Shown: positions 1 through 8,614 of the stretch, piece by piece
How positions within the stretch are numbered: position 1 is the first letter of the stretch
Layout: each line of letters opens with the position of its first letter
From: Candidatus Obscuribacterales bacterium
Lineage (GTDB): Bacteria > Cyanobacteriota > Vampirovibrionia > Obscuribacterales > Obscuribacteraceae
DNA: 64,000 nucleotides
NCBI GenBank assembly: GCA_019752635.1
Contig: JAIELX010000053.1
Location: 87,156-151,155 of the forward strand
Direction of reading: 5' to 3'
Position numbers and translations under genes: made by a program
Notes under the pieces: model-generated
What the model was told of the DNA's origin: nothing
Databases searched by the model: none
Seen by the model: only the letters and a program-made list of their open reading frames with translations

Positions 1-1
1 A

Positions 2-298
2 GAGACGATCAAATGTGATGCCATTCTAATAAATATTGGCTTCGTCATTAACCTCGACTTCTTGAAAGCATGGAATTTGAAGATGGAAGGAAACGCTATC
101 TCCGTAAACGAGAAGATGGAAACAAACCTTCCTGGAGTGTTCGCCGCAGGTGACATCTGCACGCACCCGGCAAAACTAAAACTAATCGCAACCGGCGCAT
201 CGGAAGCAGCTACCGGAGTAAACTTCGCCGCTGTGTTCATCAATCCGACCGCCAAAGCATTCCCCGGTCACAGCTCAAACTTGAACTTGAGCATCTAA
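2..298 (+). CDS. Ferredoxin-NADP(+) reductase, TrxR-like type, C-terminal fragment
   Basis: The reading frame is open from the left edge, so only the last 98 codons are present. The sequence carries the end of the NAD(P)-binding domain and the second FAD-contact motif (LPGVFAAGDICTHP), followed by KLIATGASEAATGVN and a C-terminal tail with PGHSSNL. That tail and the AAGDICT...KLIATG pattern are typical of the YumC/TrxR-like ferredoxin-NADP reductases, which lack the CxxC of true thioredoxin reductase and move electrons between NADPH and ferredoxin in the cytoplasm. The fragment ends before a strong intrinsic terminator, so the gene closes a transcription unit entering from the left. A true thioredoxin reductase cannot be fully excluded because the region that would hold the CxxC lies outside the window. 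Confidence 0.7.
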   Translation, partial: ETIKCDAILINIGFVINLDFLKAWNLKMEGNAISVNEKMETNLPGVFAAGDICTHPAKLKLIATGASEAATGVNFAAVFINPTAKAFPGHSSNLNLSI

Positions 299-319
299 GT
301 CGGAGAACCGAAGTAACTG

Positions 320-356
320 GAAGAGCTCGCCTACTACCGGCGAGCTCTTCGCTTTT
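320..356 (+). terminator. Rho-independent terminator after the reductase gene
   Basis: A perfect 12-bp inverted repeat (GAAGAGCTCGCC / GGCGAGCTCTTC) with a 7-base loop is followed by GCTTTTGG. It starts 21 bases after the stop codon. The stem is strong and the tail is T-rich, as expected for factor-independent termination on the plus strand. Confidence 0.85.
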
Positions 357-531
357 GGACTTAAGAACGTAACCGGATTGCGCCAGGCTCGGTAGCACAA
401 GATGGCTTGGACGCGCCATCTCCGCATGCAGACGACGATAAAGAATCAAATCGGTGAGAGAAAAAACATCACTTTTTTCCGGGAATTGGGGTTAAATTCA
501 AGTTGTGAAGCCATTTCTCGCGGAGCAGGTC

Positions 532-1098
532 ATGTCAATTCTGGTTGATCACGAGATTAGAGCAGAAATCGAATCGGGAAAATTGATCCTCGATCCGTTT
601 GATGCGTCGCTTATTCAGCCCAACTCGTACGATGTGCGACTTTCAGATCGATTCAGTTGGCATGAGAAATCAGATGAAGTCATTGACCCCTATAAATGTG
701 ACACAGTGCTCACCAGCCTGGTTCACGTGCAGGGTGAGAGTATCCTGCTGCACCAGGGTCAATTCATACTGGGTGCAACGCTAGAGAAGGTCTGCTTGCC
801 GCGCGACATCGTCGGACAGCTGACCGGCAAATCGTCGTTGGCCAGACTCGGAGTCATGGTGCACGTAACAGCCGGTTTCATTGACGCCGGCTTCAGCCAC
901 CCTCCGGCACACATTACCCTGGAAATAGTAAACGTTGGCAATCGTCCCGTGCGACTGCACGCAGGCATGGCAATCGGCCAAATGGTATTCACGCGGACAG
1001 TGGAATGCGAAGTCGCTTACCACGAGAAGCCCAACGCCAAATACAACGGTCAGCCCGCCGCGGCTCACAGCCGCTACTACCTGAATTCACGTTCGTAG
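532..1098 (+). CDS. dcd: dCTP deaminase
   Basis: This 188-residue protein matches the dCTP deaminase family, which converts dCTP to dUTP on the way to dTMP in the cytoplasm. The trimeric dUTPase-like fold is visible: QPNSYDVRL near the N terminus, the core motif GKSSLARLGVMVHVTAGFIDAGF, and TLEIVNVG, which holds the Glu expected to act as the catalytic base in this family. The C-terminal KYNGQ segment matches the usual nucleotide-closing tail. I chose ATG 532 over the in-frame GTG at 505 because GGAG lies 6 bases before it and because family members begin a few residues before the DHEI-type helix. Length is normal. It stands alone, with no partner gene close on the same strand. Some relatives also act as dUTPases; the sequence alone does not settle that. 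Confidence 0.9.
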   Translation: MSILVDHEIRAEIESGKLILDPFDASLIQPNSYDVRLSDRFSWHEKSDEVIDPYKCDTVLTSLVHVQGESILLHQGQFILGATLEKVCLPRDIVGQLTGKSSLARLGVMVHVTAGFIDAGFSHPPAHITLEIVNVGNRPVRLHAGMAIGQMVFTRTVECEVAYHEKPNAKYNGQPAAAHSRYYLNSRS

Positions 1099-1147
1099 TT
1101 TGCTCTGACGCTAGTCGCTAACAATTCCAGGTCCTGAGACCGCCCTT

Positions 1148-1179
1148 GCCAATCTCAACCGTTAACAGTTGAGATTGGC
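1148..1179. other. Strong hairpin between dcd and the next gene
   Basis: A perfect 12-bp inverted repeat (GCCAATCTCAAC / GTTGAGATTGGC) encloses an 8-base loop containing GTTAAC. No T-run follows on either strand, so a classical terminator is not supported; it may be a processing site or RNA-stabilising structure at the end of the dcd transcript. The rest of 1099-1387 shows no gene. Confidence 0.6.
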
Positions 1180-1387
1180 GCTCAGCAAAGCGACCGAAGC
1201 CGGCCTCCTCCCGGCAGAAAATCTTCGGGCCCCCCGGCAGCGCTAGCTTCGCCACAGGGGACGCGTCCCCTGATTTAGCGGCAGCTACGAATTTACCCGT
1301 GCCACCAAGTCGATTTAGCATGTGGACAGGATTAGTCCGCAGCAAAGCAGGAGCTCGGGCTGACCTTCATTCGGGCTGGAGGTTTAT

Positions 1388-4138
1388 ATGGAAAGAGATT
1401 CACTCTCCCGCAAAGGGGAGAGCCTGTCGCGCGCAGGCGCATCGGAACTGTCACCTTCGACATGGCGTCACATCTACGGCGAGATCGCACCATCGGCGCG
1501 GTCGCTCAGCAAGGTTGAACAGGGAGCAGCCTACGGCGCGGTCATAAATTCGAACTCAAGCGGGACGGCACCATGGCGTCGAAGTTGGGGCGACGTCGCT
1601 CCGTTGGCGGGGCGCAGTCCGGTTTCACCGGGCGAAACATCCTGCGGTATCCAATCCAACGGAATCGACACCGCAATGCGGCAAGAGTCGGGGCTTGCCT
1701 CTGGAAGCAAGCCAGACGCAAGAGCTCTCGGCGCTTCCGCCGCACATACCCGGTCGGAAAAGCACTCGCTGCCGGAAGGGCAAGGGTCTCAAAACGGCCC
1801 CGCGGAAGGTTCTTCATCCGTAGTACCGGATTGGAATCAATATATAAGTACGCAACCGATCCCCGTCAGTAATAACCCGGAACAAGAACAATCGCTGCCA
1901 GCCACAACGCCAGGGCAAGATCAGATAATTGCAGAAAGCCTGAAATCGAAAACCAGTGTCGCCGGATATCTATACACGAGTGCGCTATCGGGCGGACTAT
2001 TCAACGCCTTGTCGTACTTTGGCGATCACCAATTGATGAGAACCAGTCCGGAGAACTACAATCCATGGCAGCAACGATGGGCACAAGTGAGCCCGGCTAT
2101 GAAGGTCCTGAACAGTTATGCAGCAGACCTTGATTCGGCGCGACAGGCGTTTGCTTGTGCCGACACAAAATTGGGACTGGCCAAAAGTGAGTTGAACGCA
2201 CTGCGTCACGTGCCGGAGAAAATGCTCACCGTTGCACAAGTGAATCTGTCCATGACAAAGTCCAACGCCGCCGAGTCCCTCCAACACGCCATAGCGCAAG
2301 CGGAATTTCTCAGCCGCTTGACCGAAGATACCAGCCCGGGCGAAATAAGAGCAGCAATTGGTTCTCGTTCCAAGCTCGGAACAAACGGAATAATATTCGA
2401 CCACAGCAGTGCCTTAGGCAAGCGCATGCGCTACTACGCCGGTTCCATCGAAAATGGCTGCTTCCCCCGCGATAGCTTCATCACTGAGACCTCAGCCTTG
2501 CAACGAAAAATCTCGATGCTGTCTGTTGCCGCAAGCGAACACGCCAGATTCAAGGCAGAGGTTCAATTCTTTCTGGATGGCAAAGCTGGTAGTTCGAACG
2601 CCGTAAGTGAGGCAACAGGCACTGCGACCGAGATCTACGCAAATACAAAACTGTTTCTGGCAGGAGCCAGCGACACGGAAAGGCTTCTCCATTACGCCAC
2701 CAAAAGCGGTGCGCATGCTCAAGCGACAGAGTCGTTCATGTGCGCGCGAGAGCTCCTAAGTGACAAATATCAGGTGCTGAAAACCGCCAGGGAAACTGGC
2801 CCAAGCATCGCGCATGGTTCCATTCCAAGCACTCTGGCCAAGGGATTCGGAAAGGGGCTGGGAATTGGAGCCGGCTCGTTGGCGCTGGGCTTCGGGGTAG
2901 ATACTCTCATCGGGCAGAGCTTCAACTATGTGCCCAAACAGGACGGACTCCTGCGTTATACGCTGGACGGCGTGATCATCCCGGGGGTAGTTTTGTCTAG
3001 CTTGCCCACCAGAATCAAGTTACCGGCTGTCATTGGGTTGTTCGGTGGCGCGCGAGTTGGCGATTCATTGTGCGGTGGCGGATCATCAGTGGAATTGAGT
3101 ACGGCAATGCGACCCAATGTTATTGACGCCACGGTCGCTCCACTGATTGCGCTAGCGCCCTTGTCGCTTCCTCACAAACTGGGCGGACTGGCGGCGGAAT
3201 TTGTTACCGGAAGGACTTACAATCTAATGGTCGGCGCTACAGGATGGGACGGCAACAACGGCGTTCGCCTTAACGATCAGGTCGCAGCACTACGCAACAA
3301 AGACGCCATCACCGGTAGTGAACGTTCGTTTATGGATGCCGTCGACAAGACAGCGGAACTGGCGATGGAAAGCCCCGCAGTGGTGGAGCAATTGCTGCTT
3401 CGCCAATATGATCGCACAACGCTCCATCCGCTGGAGCAAGAACGGGAGCTAGCCCTTTTATCTTACGGACTGGGACTTGCGCGTCTCAAGAAAGGTAGCC
3501 GACTATCCGCGACAGACTACAGCGAAACGTCGTATTTTCTGCGCGGCACTGCATATGACTTCGGAGGCTTGGCGGCGGAGCAAATCAATAGCGCTCTATC
3601 CGCGCTCGACAAAGCCCGAACCTATGCCGTTGAGCACCGCGGTGAAACAGTTTCCGGTCAGGTTCTCGACAACGACTTTACTGGCAGAATTGACCGACTG
3701 CGCGAAAAAGTCAAATCAACGCTAGATAAGATCTACGGCGAACAAAAGATAGCGCCGGTCTACGCCGCTATCCGGGAAAAATGCCGCACCAATATGGAAC
3801 AAGTTGTATCGTTTATCAAAGAGAAGCAGGCGGCGCTGCGTTCGCTCGGACCAGACTTAAGCGACTGCGACCGAAGATACGTAGCAAAGATTGCTCGCGA
3901 TCTCGCCATCGCCAATCTGGCTTATGCGGAATATTGCCTGTCAAAGAACAACGGCGAGGATGCCCGTACATTCTTCACCGTGGCAGAGCAACATCTGTCC
4001 AATTCGCAAAACCTGGAAAACTCGCCAAATTCCCGGCAACTTGGCGAATTGTTGGATCGCTTTCGCTCGAAAATTCCCGGCTCGGTCAAACAACAGTGGC
4101 AAAATGATGTTAACAATCCATTCAAATTAAGATCCTAG
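1388..4138 (+). CDS. Large protein of unknown function, family A copy 1
   Basis: I do not recognise a known family in this 916-residue protein. ATG 1388 follows GGAGG by 5 bases, so the start is secure. No signal peptide is seen. Residues 1-180 are Ser/Pro/Gly-rich and probably disordered, with two copies of a W-R-x3-[WY]-G-[DE]-[VI]-A-P motif (W26, W63). Residues about 185-480 are helical with heptad-like stretches, about 489-540 form a glycine-rich hydrophobic hairpin, and the remainder is again helical. It is paralogous to the gene at 10636-13518 along the whole structured part, down to a shared C-terminal pattern (GEDAR, a PGxVxxQW segment, then NNPFxxR). The pair brackets the two family-B genes, so the four genes plus a TPR gene look like one functional neighbourhood. 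A structural or scaffold role is possible but is only inference. Confidence 0.85.
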   Translation: MERDSLSRKGESLSRAGASELSPSTWRHIYGEIAPSARSLSKVEQGAAYGAVINSNSSGTAPWRRSWGDVAPLAGRSPVSPGETSCGIQSNGIDTAMRQESGLASGSKPDARALGASAAHTRSEKHSLPEGQGSQNGPAEGSSSVVPDWNQYISTQPIPVSNNPEQEQSLPATTPGQDQIIAESLKSKTSVAGYLYTSALSGGLFNALSYFGDHQLMRTSPENYNPWQQRWAQVSPAMKVLNSYAADLDSARQAFACADTKLGLAKSELNALRHVPEKMLTVAQVNLSMTKSNAAESLQHAIAQAEFLSRLTEDTSPGEIRAAIGSRSKLGTNGIIFDHSSALGKRMRYYAGSIENGCFPRDSFITETSALQRKISMLSVAASEHARFKAEVQFFLDGKAGSSNAVSEATGTATEIYANTKLFLAGASDTERLLHYATKSGAHAQATESFMCARELLSDKYQVLKTARETGPSIAHGSIPSTLAKGFGKGLGIGAGSLALGFGVDTLIGQSFNYVPKQDGLLRYTLDGVIIPGVVLSSLPTRIKLPAVIGLFGGARVGDSLCGGGSSVELSTAMRPNVIDATVAPLIALAPLSLPHKLGGLAAEFVTGRTYNLMVGATGWDGNNGVRLNDQVAALRNKDAITGSERSFMDAVDKTAELAMESPAVVEQLLLRQYDRTTLHPLEQERELALLSYGLGLARLKKGSRLSATDYSETSYFLRGTAYDFGGLAAEQINSALSALDKARTYAVEHRGETVSGQVLDNDFTGRIDRLREKVKSTLDKIYGEQKIAPVYAAIREKCRTNMEQVVSFIKEKQAALRSLGPDLSDCDRRYVAKIARDLAIANLAYAEYCLSKNNGEDARTFFTVAEQHLSNSQNLENSPNSRQLGELLDRFRSKIPGSVKQQWQNDVNNPFKLRS

Positions 4139-4237
4139 AATCACCTTATTCAGCAAGCATTACGGCGGTCCCGCACCTCCGCTCACCGTTACGAGCCCCC
4201 TTCGGGCGGGCACGTATTTGGGAGGTAGGAGCAAGCA

Positions 4238-5455
4238 ATGTACGGATTGACGCGCACAAGCATCATGCTTCTGGTACTTCTGTCGACGATGGCCTTGCAA
4301 CCATGCCTGGCTCAATCATGGGGACAGCTTCACCAGGCAGCCACGGCTTCCATGAAGCTCGGCGATGCCGGTGCCGCCGAAAAACACTGGCGTACCGCTC
4401 TGGAATCCTGCGGCGAAGCCGATTCAAGCGATCCCCGCTACGTGCTGAGCGTACGGGGACTGGCACGCTGCCTCCAAGAACAGGGCAAGTTAGCCGAAGC
4501 GGAAGGCCTTTACGCGAAACTTCTGCCAGCACCGAATAAGATTTCGGCGTCTAACAGCGATCTGTTAGCGGCAGCAATGGAATACGCGCTTGTCCTCCAC
4601 AAACAAGGGAAAAGCGAAAAGGCCGCCGAAATAGACAAACAAATCGCCCCGGCGCTCGAACAAGCAAGGAAGGCGGAGACACCGGCTCCGACTGTGTTCA
4701 GCTTCGGCGGTCCGGACAACCAATCGATGGCGTTGGAAAAAAATAGGCTGAAGTGGGAAAAAGAAGAAGGTACCTGCACTCACAAGCCGCCTGTTGCTCC
4801 AATCCGATTGCCTGAGGCAAAGGCGACGGCCAGTGAGGCTGACGAGAAGCTTCCCGGTGAGCAACGAGATCAGAAAATAGCGCACACGGACAAGTGGCAG
4901 ATTCTGGGCCGGCGGGGAGAAGAGCTACTCCAGCAAGAGCGTTATGCCGATGCCGAAAAGATTCTAAGGCAAGCCTATGCCGAAACACGGATTTATCACA
5001 GACACGATCAGGCGCATCAAGACTTGATGCTAGATCTAGCAACTGCGTTTGCCGGGCAGGGAAAAGTCGCAGAGACTGAGACGATGTTTCGTCTGGCTTT
5101 TTTGTGGGCGAAGAACAACACAGGCGACATTTCCGATGAGAACGTGCGGGTCTGGGAACGCTACAGCGCTGCGTTGAGGAAACTCGGGCGGCAGACCGAA
5201 GCAACCGTTGCGGAATCTCATTACGAAAATACGCTATTCAAATTGAACAACGCCAGAAGCAACGGACAGATCCGCTCATTATTCGGTCCCATTACCCACA
5301 TTGGTCCGACGAAAAGCCTTTTCGATCGGCCGGCATCGCGCCGACCACCACCGAACAACGGCAATCTTTTCCAGCACCCGCAGCGCATGGAGCGCTATCA
5401 GCCTGGATCTCGCTATCCCGAATACCGCGACTACAGCGATTTCGACGACGACTAA
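4238..5455 (+). CDS. Secreted or periplasmic TPR protein
   Basis: This 405-residue protein begins with a clear signal peptide: a basic start, a hydrophobic core (SIMLLVLLSTMAL) and a likely cleavage after CLAQ near residue 26. The mature part holds about six tetratricopeptide-like units in two blocks: residues about 30-150 (for example LHQAATASMKLGD and ARCLQEQGKLAEAEGLY) and about 225-330 (EELLQQERYADAEKIL, LATAFAGQGKVAETETMF). A charged linker separates the blocks. The last 60 residues are rich in Pro, Arg, Asn and Tyr and look disordered. TPRs mediate protein-protein contact, so an assembly or adaptor role outside the cytoplasm is likely. GGAGGTAGGAG lies just upstream of ATG 4238. It sits 99 bases after family A copy 1 and may be co-transcribed with it. 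Confidence 0.85.
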   Translation: MYGLTRTSIMLLVLLSTMALQPCLAQSWGQLHQAATASMKLGDAGAAEKHWRTALESCGEADSSDPRYVLSVRGLARCLQEQGKLAEAEGLYAKLLPAPNKISASNSDLLAAAMEYALVLHKQGKSEKAAEIDKQIAPALEQARKAETPAPTVFSFGGPDNQSMALEKNRLKWEKEEGTCTHKPPVAPIRLPEAKATASEADEKLPGEQRDQKIAHTDKWQILGRRGEELLQQERYADAEKILRQAYAETRIYHRHDQAHQDLMLDLATAFAGQGKVAETETMFRLAFLWAKNNTGDISDENVRVWERYSAALRKLGRQTEATVAESHYENTLFKLNNARSNGQIRSLFGPITHIGPTKSLFDRPASRRPPPNNGNLFQHPQRMERYQPGSRYPEYRDYSDFDDD

Positions 5456-5540
5456 CGCCCGGACTGGCATCGAACAATTCCCGGGAAGAATTTAGACCAA
5501 ATTGGGTTCTAAAAGGGCAGCGGGAGGACTACTACTGATT

Positions 5541-5675
5541 ATGAACGTCAATGGACCGCTGTTTCGAGGATTACGTCCCGGTGCAGGTCGAGAAGCCGGC
5601 GCTCCGAGGCGAACGACGTGGGCTGAAGTCCTCCGAGGCACGATTGGACGGCGAGCGCTTAGCAGTAGATCGTAA
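5541..5675 (+). CDS. Possible 44-residue small protein or gene remnant
   Basis: A short frame starts at ATG 5541, with GGGAGG about 15 bases upstream, and ends at TAA 5673. The product is rich in Arg and Gly and contains APRRTTWAEV, which resembles the APWRRSWGDV motif of the family-A protein encoded 4 kb upstream (five identical and three conservative positions of ten). It could be a remnant of a third family-A N terminus, a real small protein, or chance. The long frame on the other strand over this interval has no recognisable content. Confidence 0.25.
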   Translation: MNVNGPLFRGLRPGAGREAGAPRRTTWAEVLRGTIGRRALSSRS

Positions 5676-6105
5676 ATAAATCATGGAGCGTTTCCAATTT
5701 ATTTTGGACAAGCTCGTGTAGACCGAGTGGTCCAACGGAGGAACAAATCGCCGCCCACCCGCGATATCAGGGGCTCTTGGAGCGCAAGCCCGGAACTCAA
5801 TCATCAAAGTCCTTCCAGAAATTGTCCACAAGTGCTCCACAGAGTCTCCAGGCTCGGCCAATATCATAACAACATAGAAACAGAAGGATAACGGAACCGC
5901 ACCAGAGAAGCAGACTCTCTCATTCAGTTCCATTAGTTCTATCAGCGAAGTTGGGTGTAGCACCAGGCGCATTTGCGCGTGCTCACCGTTTGTACGTGTT
6001 GGTTTGATTCCGGTTCTATATATACCGGAGATGCGAGGAGAACGCATTTCAAGCGCAACCGTTTTACCTATGCTCATTCGAGCATCCACGGCACGGAGAG
6101 GGAAA
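5676..6105. other. Gene-free interval before family B
   Basis: No convincing gene is seen here. The stretch ends with an AT-rich palindrome at about 6010-6029 (CCGGT ... ACCGG around TATATAT) about 80 bases before the family-B start, which could hold a -10 element, but no well-spaced -35 hexamer is visible. The long leader suggests that family B has its own promoter. Confidence 0.4.
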
Positions 6106-8373
6106 ATGAACGAGTTTACAGAAGTCGGCAACGAAGTGCCGGCTAACCGCGGTAATGGTCTAAATTTAGTTGCCATCTCACTTTCGGACAAGCTATACGA
6201 CAATTCACAGCCATCGATTGCAAGCGACTTCGGTCGTTCATTCGCACACACACTGGTGCAAGCGCCTCTCGAAGGAGTAGCGCAGCTAATAGACGGCAAG
6301 GCAAACGGCGATACTCAAAAAGCGGTGCATTTTCTCGACGGTCCGGAGCATGCCAGTTTCGGCACCTCGCATTGGGCGGCTCAGCAAGCGGGATCGGCAC
6401 TCGGCGCTATCATTCCGGTGCTGGCAATTCACAAAGGCGTATCCAGCACATTGGGCCGCAACTACTCGACAAAGGCGGCATTGGCGATGAGCGAGAACAT
6501 GCAAGCACTCACAACGCGCCAGGCCTTCGGTGCCGGCGGGGTGAAGATGGCAGAGTCCGCACTGACAGGCGCTATTTACTCGGGCGTCTTCACGCCGGTA
6601 AGAAACGACGAGACCGACTTTTGGGCAGCTCGCGCAAGGAACTCCACAGTTGGCGGCATGACGTTTGCAACGTTGACAGGATCGGGACTCGGGCTGAAAG
6701 CAATCGCAGAGAGCTCCACAGCCGCCAGGATGCCAGCAATGGCCACGGCACTGCGCTCGGAAGTAACCAGCGGAATCTTGTCCGGCATCCCCGCAGGACT
6801 GGTTGCTGCTAACGGCGACTCGCTCCTTTCCGGCAAAGGCTTCGCAACTGGCGAACAAAGCCTTCAATCCATGTTGACCTTCTCAATCATGGGTGGTGGA
6901 TTTGCTTACGGCAAAGGAAAAATAGCGGAACTGCGTCCGTCTGCAAGAACGACTGAGTCAACCGGTCAATTTAAAGAAGCCGGGGTAGATGTAGACGGTC
7001 GGCCGATCGCAGAGAGCGGGAGAGCCAAAGTCGCAGCGAATTTGCCCGAATATTCATCGGCTGAAATGGGGCGAGCTCGCGGTCAAACGCTGCGGGATCT
7101 CGCTGAAATCAAAGCACTTGAACCAGGCAAAAGCGTTCTTGATCAATTCAGAGATTCCGGATTGTCGATTGGTCAGAAATACCGCGTGCTCAATTCACTT
7201 GCTGAAGTACGTGAGCACTTCGTCAATCAAAGAAATGACGGCAAAATTGACGCAGATCAAAATGGAAACTGGATTCACACACAAGGCGAACTTGGTCGCG
7301 TGATGGACGCTTCCAGAGCAGGAAAGCTCTCGCCGATTCAGACGGAAGATGCACTGCTCTCATCTATGTTCGCAGACGCTGTCAAATCAAAAGCTAACTT
7401 CTTCACGCACCACATTGACGGTGCACTTGCTGCCGACCATGTTCTGTCCAAGCAACTGGGCGGCGGATTCAATCGCGCCAGACTTGACGGCGTTGTTCAC
7501 GGCATTCGCGAGCACCAAATCGGACCGCCGGAATTCATGGCTATGCTTTACGGCAACCGCATCAAAGGTGCACTCAAGTTTCAGCTAACCCCCGAACAGG
7601 AAGGTGCGCTCGGATCGCTACAAAAGAAAATCGCCGATCCTCTCAATCCCGCCAATGAGACTTACAGAACGGCCGACGGCGGAACAGCATTGAAACTGAC
7701 TCCGCAAGAGACCGCCCTTTTGGAACTTACAGGCAACAAGGAATGGTACGTCCCCAAAGAATCGAACGTTTGGAACCGTTCTTCGCGAGCAGTGATCGAC
7801 GGCGATACAATGGACAACTATTACACTCCGGGCGGCATCGGCAAAATCACCGGGCTGGGCGGACCGGAATCCGACAAATTCTTCATGACCAGACGCCTGG
7901 ATGCAGGAGCCGGAGTGGTAGACAGAACGACCAATATCGGCTCGGCTCGAGCAAGCGGCGTAGACGCCGGCAAGCTCCTCACTCCCGAAAGCAAGCCGCT
8001 GGCAGAAGCCGGACTGGCTCAAACAGAAGCAGCAATCGCCATGGCAAAACAAAAGGCCGTGGAGTCACTTCAAAAAAGCAACGGACTTGATCCGTCTAAA
8101 GAAGTTCCTTTCTTGAACACCGATCTCGTGTATCCCAAATTTGGCGAAGCCGATGCACAATGGTGGAATATTCACCGCACGGCGCCCGGAGCAAGATCAG
8201 CTGCCGATCAGGCGTTTTATGACGCCCATCGCTTTGATGGACTCTCCGCCGCCGAGCAAACCGCTTTCCTGAATGCGAAAATCCTTCGTGATCAAACAGT
8301 AGCAAATCTGCGTGCCGCACAACGGCTTGATGGACAGCAGCCACCGGAATACCGTCCGTCGACTGGCAGATAA
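6106..8373 (+). CDS. Large protein of unknown function, family B copy 1
   Basis: No known family is recognised in this 755-residue protein. I chose ATG 6106 over an upstream ATG at 6004 because a GGAGAGGG site sits just before it and because similarity to family B copy 2 begins about there. Residues 1-120 contain a conserved segment (HTLVQAPLEGVAQLIDG). Residues 150-275 are alternating Gly/Ala-rich and hydrophobic, including a hairpin at about 225-272 that resembles one in the other large proteins of the window. From about 300 onward it is soluble and helical, with an ADPLNPA segment followed by a conserved WNRSSRAV stretch near residue 560. No signal peptide is seen. A strong terminator follows 80 bases after the stop. 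Copy 2 lacks the last roughly 180 residues present here. Confidence 0.85.
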   Translation: MNEFTEVGNEVPANRGNGLNLVAISLSDKLYDNSQPSIASDFGRSFAHTLVQAPLEGVAQLIDGKANGDTQKAVHFLDGPEHASFGTSHWAAQQAGSALGAIIPVLAIHKGVSSTLGRNYSTKAALAMSENMQALTTRQAFGAGGVKMAESALTGAIYSGVFTPVRNDETDFWAARARNSTVGGMTFATLTGSGLGLKAIAESSTAARMPAMATALRSEVTSGILSGIPAGLVAANGDSLLSGKGFATGEQSLQSMLTFSIMGGGFAYGKGKIAELRPSARTTESTGQFKEAGVDVDGRPIAESGRAKVAANLPEYSSAEMGRARGQTLRDLAEIKALEPGKSVLDQFRDSGLSIGQKYRVLNSLAEVREHFVNQRNDGKIDADQNGNWIHTQGELGRVMDASRAGKLSPIQTEDALLSSMFADAVKSKANFFTHHIDGALAADHVLSKQLGGGFNRARLDGVVHGIREHQIGPPEFMAMLYGNRIKGALKFQLTPEQEGALGSLQKKIADPLNPANETYRTADGGTALKLTPQETALLELTGNKEWYVPKESNVWNRSSRAVIDGDTMDNYYTPGGIGKITGLGGPESDKFFMTRRLDAGAGVVDRTTNIGSARASGVDAGKLLTPESKPLAEAGLAQTEAAIAMAKQKAVESLQKSNGLDPSKEVPFLNTDLVYPKFGEADAQWWNIHRTAPGARSAADQAFYDAHRFDGLSAAEQTAFLNAKILRDQTVANLRAAQRLDGQQPPEYRPSTGR

Positions 8374-8452
8374 GGTCAAACTCCAAGTTCGATTCTCCCG
8401 AGCTTTCGGAAGAACGCGACATCGGCTCCCCGCACACCGAACCTGCAACCTG

Positions 8453-8480
8453 AAAAGCGAGCCGTAGTAGCTCGCTTTTT
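8453..8480 (+). terminator. Rho-independent terminator after family B copy 1
   Basis: A 10-bp stem (AAAAGCGAGC / GCTCGCTTTT) with a 7-base loop runs directly into a five-T tail. It lies 80 bases after the upstream stop codon and separates the transcripts of the two family-B copies. Confidence 0.85.
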
Positions 8481-8614
8481 GCATTCTTCACAGGGACTTA
8501 TATCAGGAACTCTAGTGGGGGCCGCTTCACTCCGCCGAGAGGACCACCATTTCAATCGCTGATGGCAATTGATTATATTCAGCGCAAGTCAGGGTGGCTT
8601 TTGGAGAAACGGAA

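Noticed and set aside
5571..6299. Minus-strand frame of 242 codons
   Set aside because: Its N-terminal third lies antisense to the well-supported start of family B copy 1, it has no recognisable motif and no ribosome-binding site, and its composition looks like a shadow of plus-strand coding sequence.
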